A stretch of DNA of 64,000 bases, taken from Bacteroidetes bacterium HGW-Bacteroidetes-7. GTDB lineage: Bacteria; Bacteroidota; Bacteroidia; Bacteroidales; UBA932. Within the stretch, counting starts at the first letter, position 1. The number at the start of each line of letters is the position of its first letter. Position numbers and translations under genes: made by a program. The stretch spans positions 62,001-126,000 of the forward strand of contig PHDA01000002.1 in assembly GCA_002842465.1 (NCBI GenBank), written 5' to 3'. Positions 61,976-64,000 of the stretch are shown piece after piece. The notes beneath the pieces are model-generated. The model worked only from the letters and a program-made list of their open reading frames with translations, did not search any database and was not told the DNA's origin.

Positions 61976-62896
61976 ATGAAAGTACTTGTTGCTACAGAAA
62001 AACCTTTTGCAAAAGCCGCTGTCCAAGGCATACGCTCGATTGTAGAGAACGCCGGACATACTCTGCTTTTGCTTGAGAAATATACAACTGCAGAAGAGTT
62101 GTACACAGCCGTTAAAGATGCCGATGCACTTATTGTAAGATCTGATAAGGTCTCTAAAGAGGTTGTAGAGGCATCCGAGAAACTTAAAATTGTTGTAAGG
62201 GCAGGAGCCGGGTATGATAATTTGGATCTGGTAGCCTGCACTGAAAAAGGTGTGGTTGCTATGAATACTCCGGGACAAAACTCAAATGCTGTAGCGGAGC
62301 TAGCTATTGGTATGATGATTTATGTTTCAAGAAACTGCTTTACACCTGGTACAGGAAGTGAGCTAAAAGACAAAACGATTGGAATACATGCCTATGGTAA
62401 TGTTGGAAGGCTTGTTGCCAAACTTGCCAAGGGGTTTGAAATGAATGTCATTGCCTTTGATCCTTTTGTAGAGACTGAAAAGGTTAAAAAAGACGGTGTT
62501 ACCCCAGTTAGCTCAATTGAAGAGCTGTATGAGAAATCTGACTTTTTATCGTTGCATATCCCAGCCAATGCTCAAACCAAAGGCTCTGTAGGATATGACC
62601 TCATAAACCGTTTGCCAAAAGGAGGATGTCTGGTAAATACTGCCCGAAAGGAGGTAATTAATGAACCGGAATTACTCAAAATTCTTGAGGAGAGATGTGA
62701 TATTAAATACGTTACTGATATCCCGGCAGACAACCAGCAAATACTTAACGAAAAATTTGGCAACAGAGTTTTTGCATCACCTAAGAAAATGGGTGCCGAA
62801 ACAGCAGAGGCAAATATCAATGCCGGTCTTGCTGCAGCAAACCAAATTATCAAGTTTTTTGAAACAGGTGACAAAACCTTCCAGGTAAATAAATAA
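61976..62896 (+). CDS. serA: D-3-phosphoglycerate dehydrogenase, short form
   Basis: 306 residues without the C-terminal ACT or ASB domains of E. coli SerA (410). The NAD-binding GIHAYGNVGRLVA (about 136-148) and the substrate block VVRAGAGYDNLD are present. The usual catalytic histidine block (PHxGA) reads PKKMGAE, with Lys at 270-271 where His is expected; short PGDHs with Lys here have been described as a class, as in Entamoeba. It oxidises 3-phosphoglycerate in serine synthesis. It lies between serC and a DUF1015 gene. Confidence 0.9.
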   Translation: MKVLVATEKPFAKAAVQGIRSIVENAGHTLLLLEKYTTAEELYTAVKDADALIVRSDKVSKEVVEASEKLKIVVRAGAGYDNLDLVACTEKGVVAMNTPGQNSNAVAELAIGMMIYVSRNCFTPGTGSELKDKTIGIHAYGNVGRLVAKLAKGFEMNVIAFDPFVETEKVKKDGVTPVSSIEELYEKSDFLSLHIPANAQTKGSVGYDLINRLPKGGCLVNTARKEVINEPELLKILEERCDIKYVTDIPADNQQILNEKFGNRVFASPKKMGAETAEANINAGLAAANQIIKFFETGDKTFQVNK

Positions 62897-62923
62897 TTCA
62901 CAAAATTAAGATAGAGAATAAGA

Positions 62924-64000
62924 ATGGTAAAAGTAAAACCCTTTGCCGCAATAAGGCCTCCTAAGGAGATTGTAAGCGAAGTTGCATCCCGCCCGTACGA
63001 TGTACTTAACTCAACAGAAGCAAAAGCTGAGGCAACCGAAAAATCACTTCTTCACATTATTAAGCCCGAAATCGATTTTGATCCCATTATTGACGAGCAT
63101 ACAACTGAGGCATATGACAAAGCTGTAGAAAATTTTAAACTATGGCAGCAGAATGGATGGCTTAAACAAGACATCAAGGAGTGCTATTATGTTTACGCAC
63201 AAACTATGGAAGGCAGAACTCAGTATGGCCTTGTTCTTGGAGCCAATGTTCAGGATTACTTAACTGGTAAGATTAAAAAACATGAGCTCACAAGAAAGGA
63301 TAAAGAGGAAGACAGAATGATTCATGTCCGTATCCAGAATGCCAATGTAGAGCCGGTGTTTTTTGCCTATCCTGACAATGCAGAAATTAATGAAATCGTT
63401 TCAAACATAGTCAAGTCAAAATCTGCCGAATACGATTTTGTAGCAGAGGATGGTTTCGGGCATCACTTTTGGATTATTGATGAAGATTCTGTAATTAAGA
63501 GGATAACTCAAATATTTGCTACCGTCCCAGCCTTTTATGTAGCTGATGGACACCACAGAACAGCTGCGGCAGCGCTGGTTGGAGAGGAAAAAAGAAAAGC
63601 CAACCCAAATCATACAGGGGAAGAGGAGTATAACTATTTCCTTGCCGTAGTATTCCCGGAGAGTCATCTTAAGATAATTGATTACAACAGAGTTGTCAAA
63701 GATCTGAATGGAATGACTCCGGATGAATTTGTTGGAAAATTAGGAGAGTACTTTGTTGTAAAGAATATGGGAAAAGAAATCTACAGACCTGAATCTCTAC
63801 ACAATTTCTCAATGTATCTGAATGGCCAATGGTATTCACTTACTGCAAAAGAGGGCACCTACAACGACAATGATCCTATCGGAGTTCTGGATGTAACCGT
63901 TCTCTCTTCTCTTATATTGGACAATCTCTTATACATTAAAGACCTCCGAACATCTAAGAGAGTTGATTTTATTGGAGGAATAAGGGGTCTTGGCGAACTC
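62924..64000 (+). CDS. DUF1015 family protein (partial, runs off the window)
   Basis: 359 codons without a stop; the window ends inside the gene. The start is the ATG at 62924, 27 bases after serA. VKPFAAIRPPKEIVSEVASRPYDVLNS opens it and VADGHHRTAAAAL (about 204-216) is a DUF1015 signature. The family (often over 400 residues) has no settled function. Linkage to serC-serA recurs in Bacteroidota as far as I recall, which hints at a role connected to serine or phospho-sugar handling. Confidence 0.85.
   Translation, partial: MVKVKPFAAIRPPKEIVSEVASRPYDVLNSTEAKAEATEKSLLHIIKPEIDFDPIIDEHTTEAYDKAVENFKLWQQNGWLKQDIKECYYVYAQTMEGRTQYGLVLGANVQDYLTGKIKKHELTRKDKEEDRMIHVRIQNANVEPVFFAYPDNAEINEIVSNIVKSKSAEYDFVAEDGFGHHFWIIDEDSVIKRITQIFATVPAFYVADGHHRTAAAALVGEEKRKANPNHTGEEEYNYFLAVVFPESHLKIIDYNRVVKDLNGMTPDEFVGKLGEYFVVKNMGKEIYRPESLHNFSMYLNGQWYSLTAKEGTYNDNDPIGVLDVTVLSSLILDNLLYIKDLRTSKRVDFIGGIRGLGEL

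Noticed and set aside
1-64000. CRISPR arrays, tRNA or rRNA genes, prophage, insertion sequences, or a defence island
   Set aside because: None seen; the intergenic spaces are short and all genes read as core metabolism, envelope or information processing.

Overview
The window looks like the chromosome of a member of the Bacteroidota, most probably order Bacteroidales. The evidence is the set of protein families (DUF3127, DUF4834, an ExbB-small membrane protein-ExbD-ExbD locus, short D-3-phosphoglycerate dehydrogenase, aspartate carbamoyltransferase with a separate regulatory chain), promoter boxes of the type TAnnTTTG (sometimes with TTTG about 20 bases upstream), few Shine-Dalgarno sequences, and an AT-leaning base composition by eye. 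Family or genus cannot be fixed from the sequence alone. Every gene appears intact. I see no rRNA, tRNA, CRISPR array, insertion sequence, prophage or integration site, so this is a core-genome segment rather than an accessory island.

Layout. 1-2500: the end of trkA, then aspA facing a secreted TonB-C/MORN protein. 2800-7700: two ABC-F translation factors (Uup-like and EttA) tail to tail, then an M23 lipoprotein endopeptidase. 7805-24537: an uninterrupted division and cell-wall operon (mraZ, rsmH, ftsL, ftsI, murE, mraY, murD, ftsW, murG, murC, ftsQ, ftsA, ftsZ) that runs directly into gltX. murF and ddl are not in it. 24505-26690: galE and a sugar aminotransferase on the minus strand. 26763-32138: rpiB, truB, queA, then dprA, tatD and ansA. 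32243-34489: Exb proton-motive-force motor genes. 34581-41266: a secreted alkaline phosphatase, a GHL10 glycosidase-like protein and a cation/proton antiporter, followed by asnS, udk and a TonB-like protein. 41253-51532 (minus strand): recQ, a large uncharacterised membrane-anchored protein, DUF4834, an MsbA-like ABC exporter, an acyl-CoA ligase, dCMP deaminase and a C-terminal processing protease. 51624-56151: kdsD, an agmatinase-family enzyme, nhaA, an FKBP lipoprotein and DUF3127. 56251-58675 (minus strand): miaA, a pRiA4b-ORF3-like protein and a LuxC-like acyl-CoA reductase. 58728-64000: an IMPACT/YigZ protein, pyrB-pyrI, and serC-serA-DUF1015, the last gene cut by the window end.

Working together: the division operon supplies lipid-linked peptidoglycan precursors (MurE, MraY, MurD, MurG, MurC), the septal synthase (FtsW/FtsI with FtsL/FtsQ) and the Z-ring (FtsA/FtsZ). 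It is probably under MraZ control: four 10-base direct repeats in exact helical phase sit just upstream of, and overlap, the mraZ promoter. The MurE DNPR motif indicates meso-diaminopimelate peptidoglycan. The Exb genes could energise TonB-family proteins such as the one at 40559.

No clear new multi-gene system was found. The best leads are the predicted MraZ operator, the SSB-like acidic tail on the DUF3127 protein, two promoters placed so close to the start codon that transcripts should be leaderless, an uncharacterised 760-residue DUF3352-like/propeller-like protein, and the near absence of space between convergent genes. Function assignments rest on motif recognition by eye; no database search was run.
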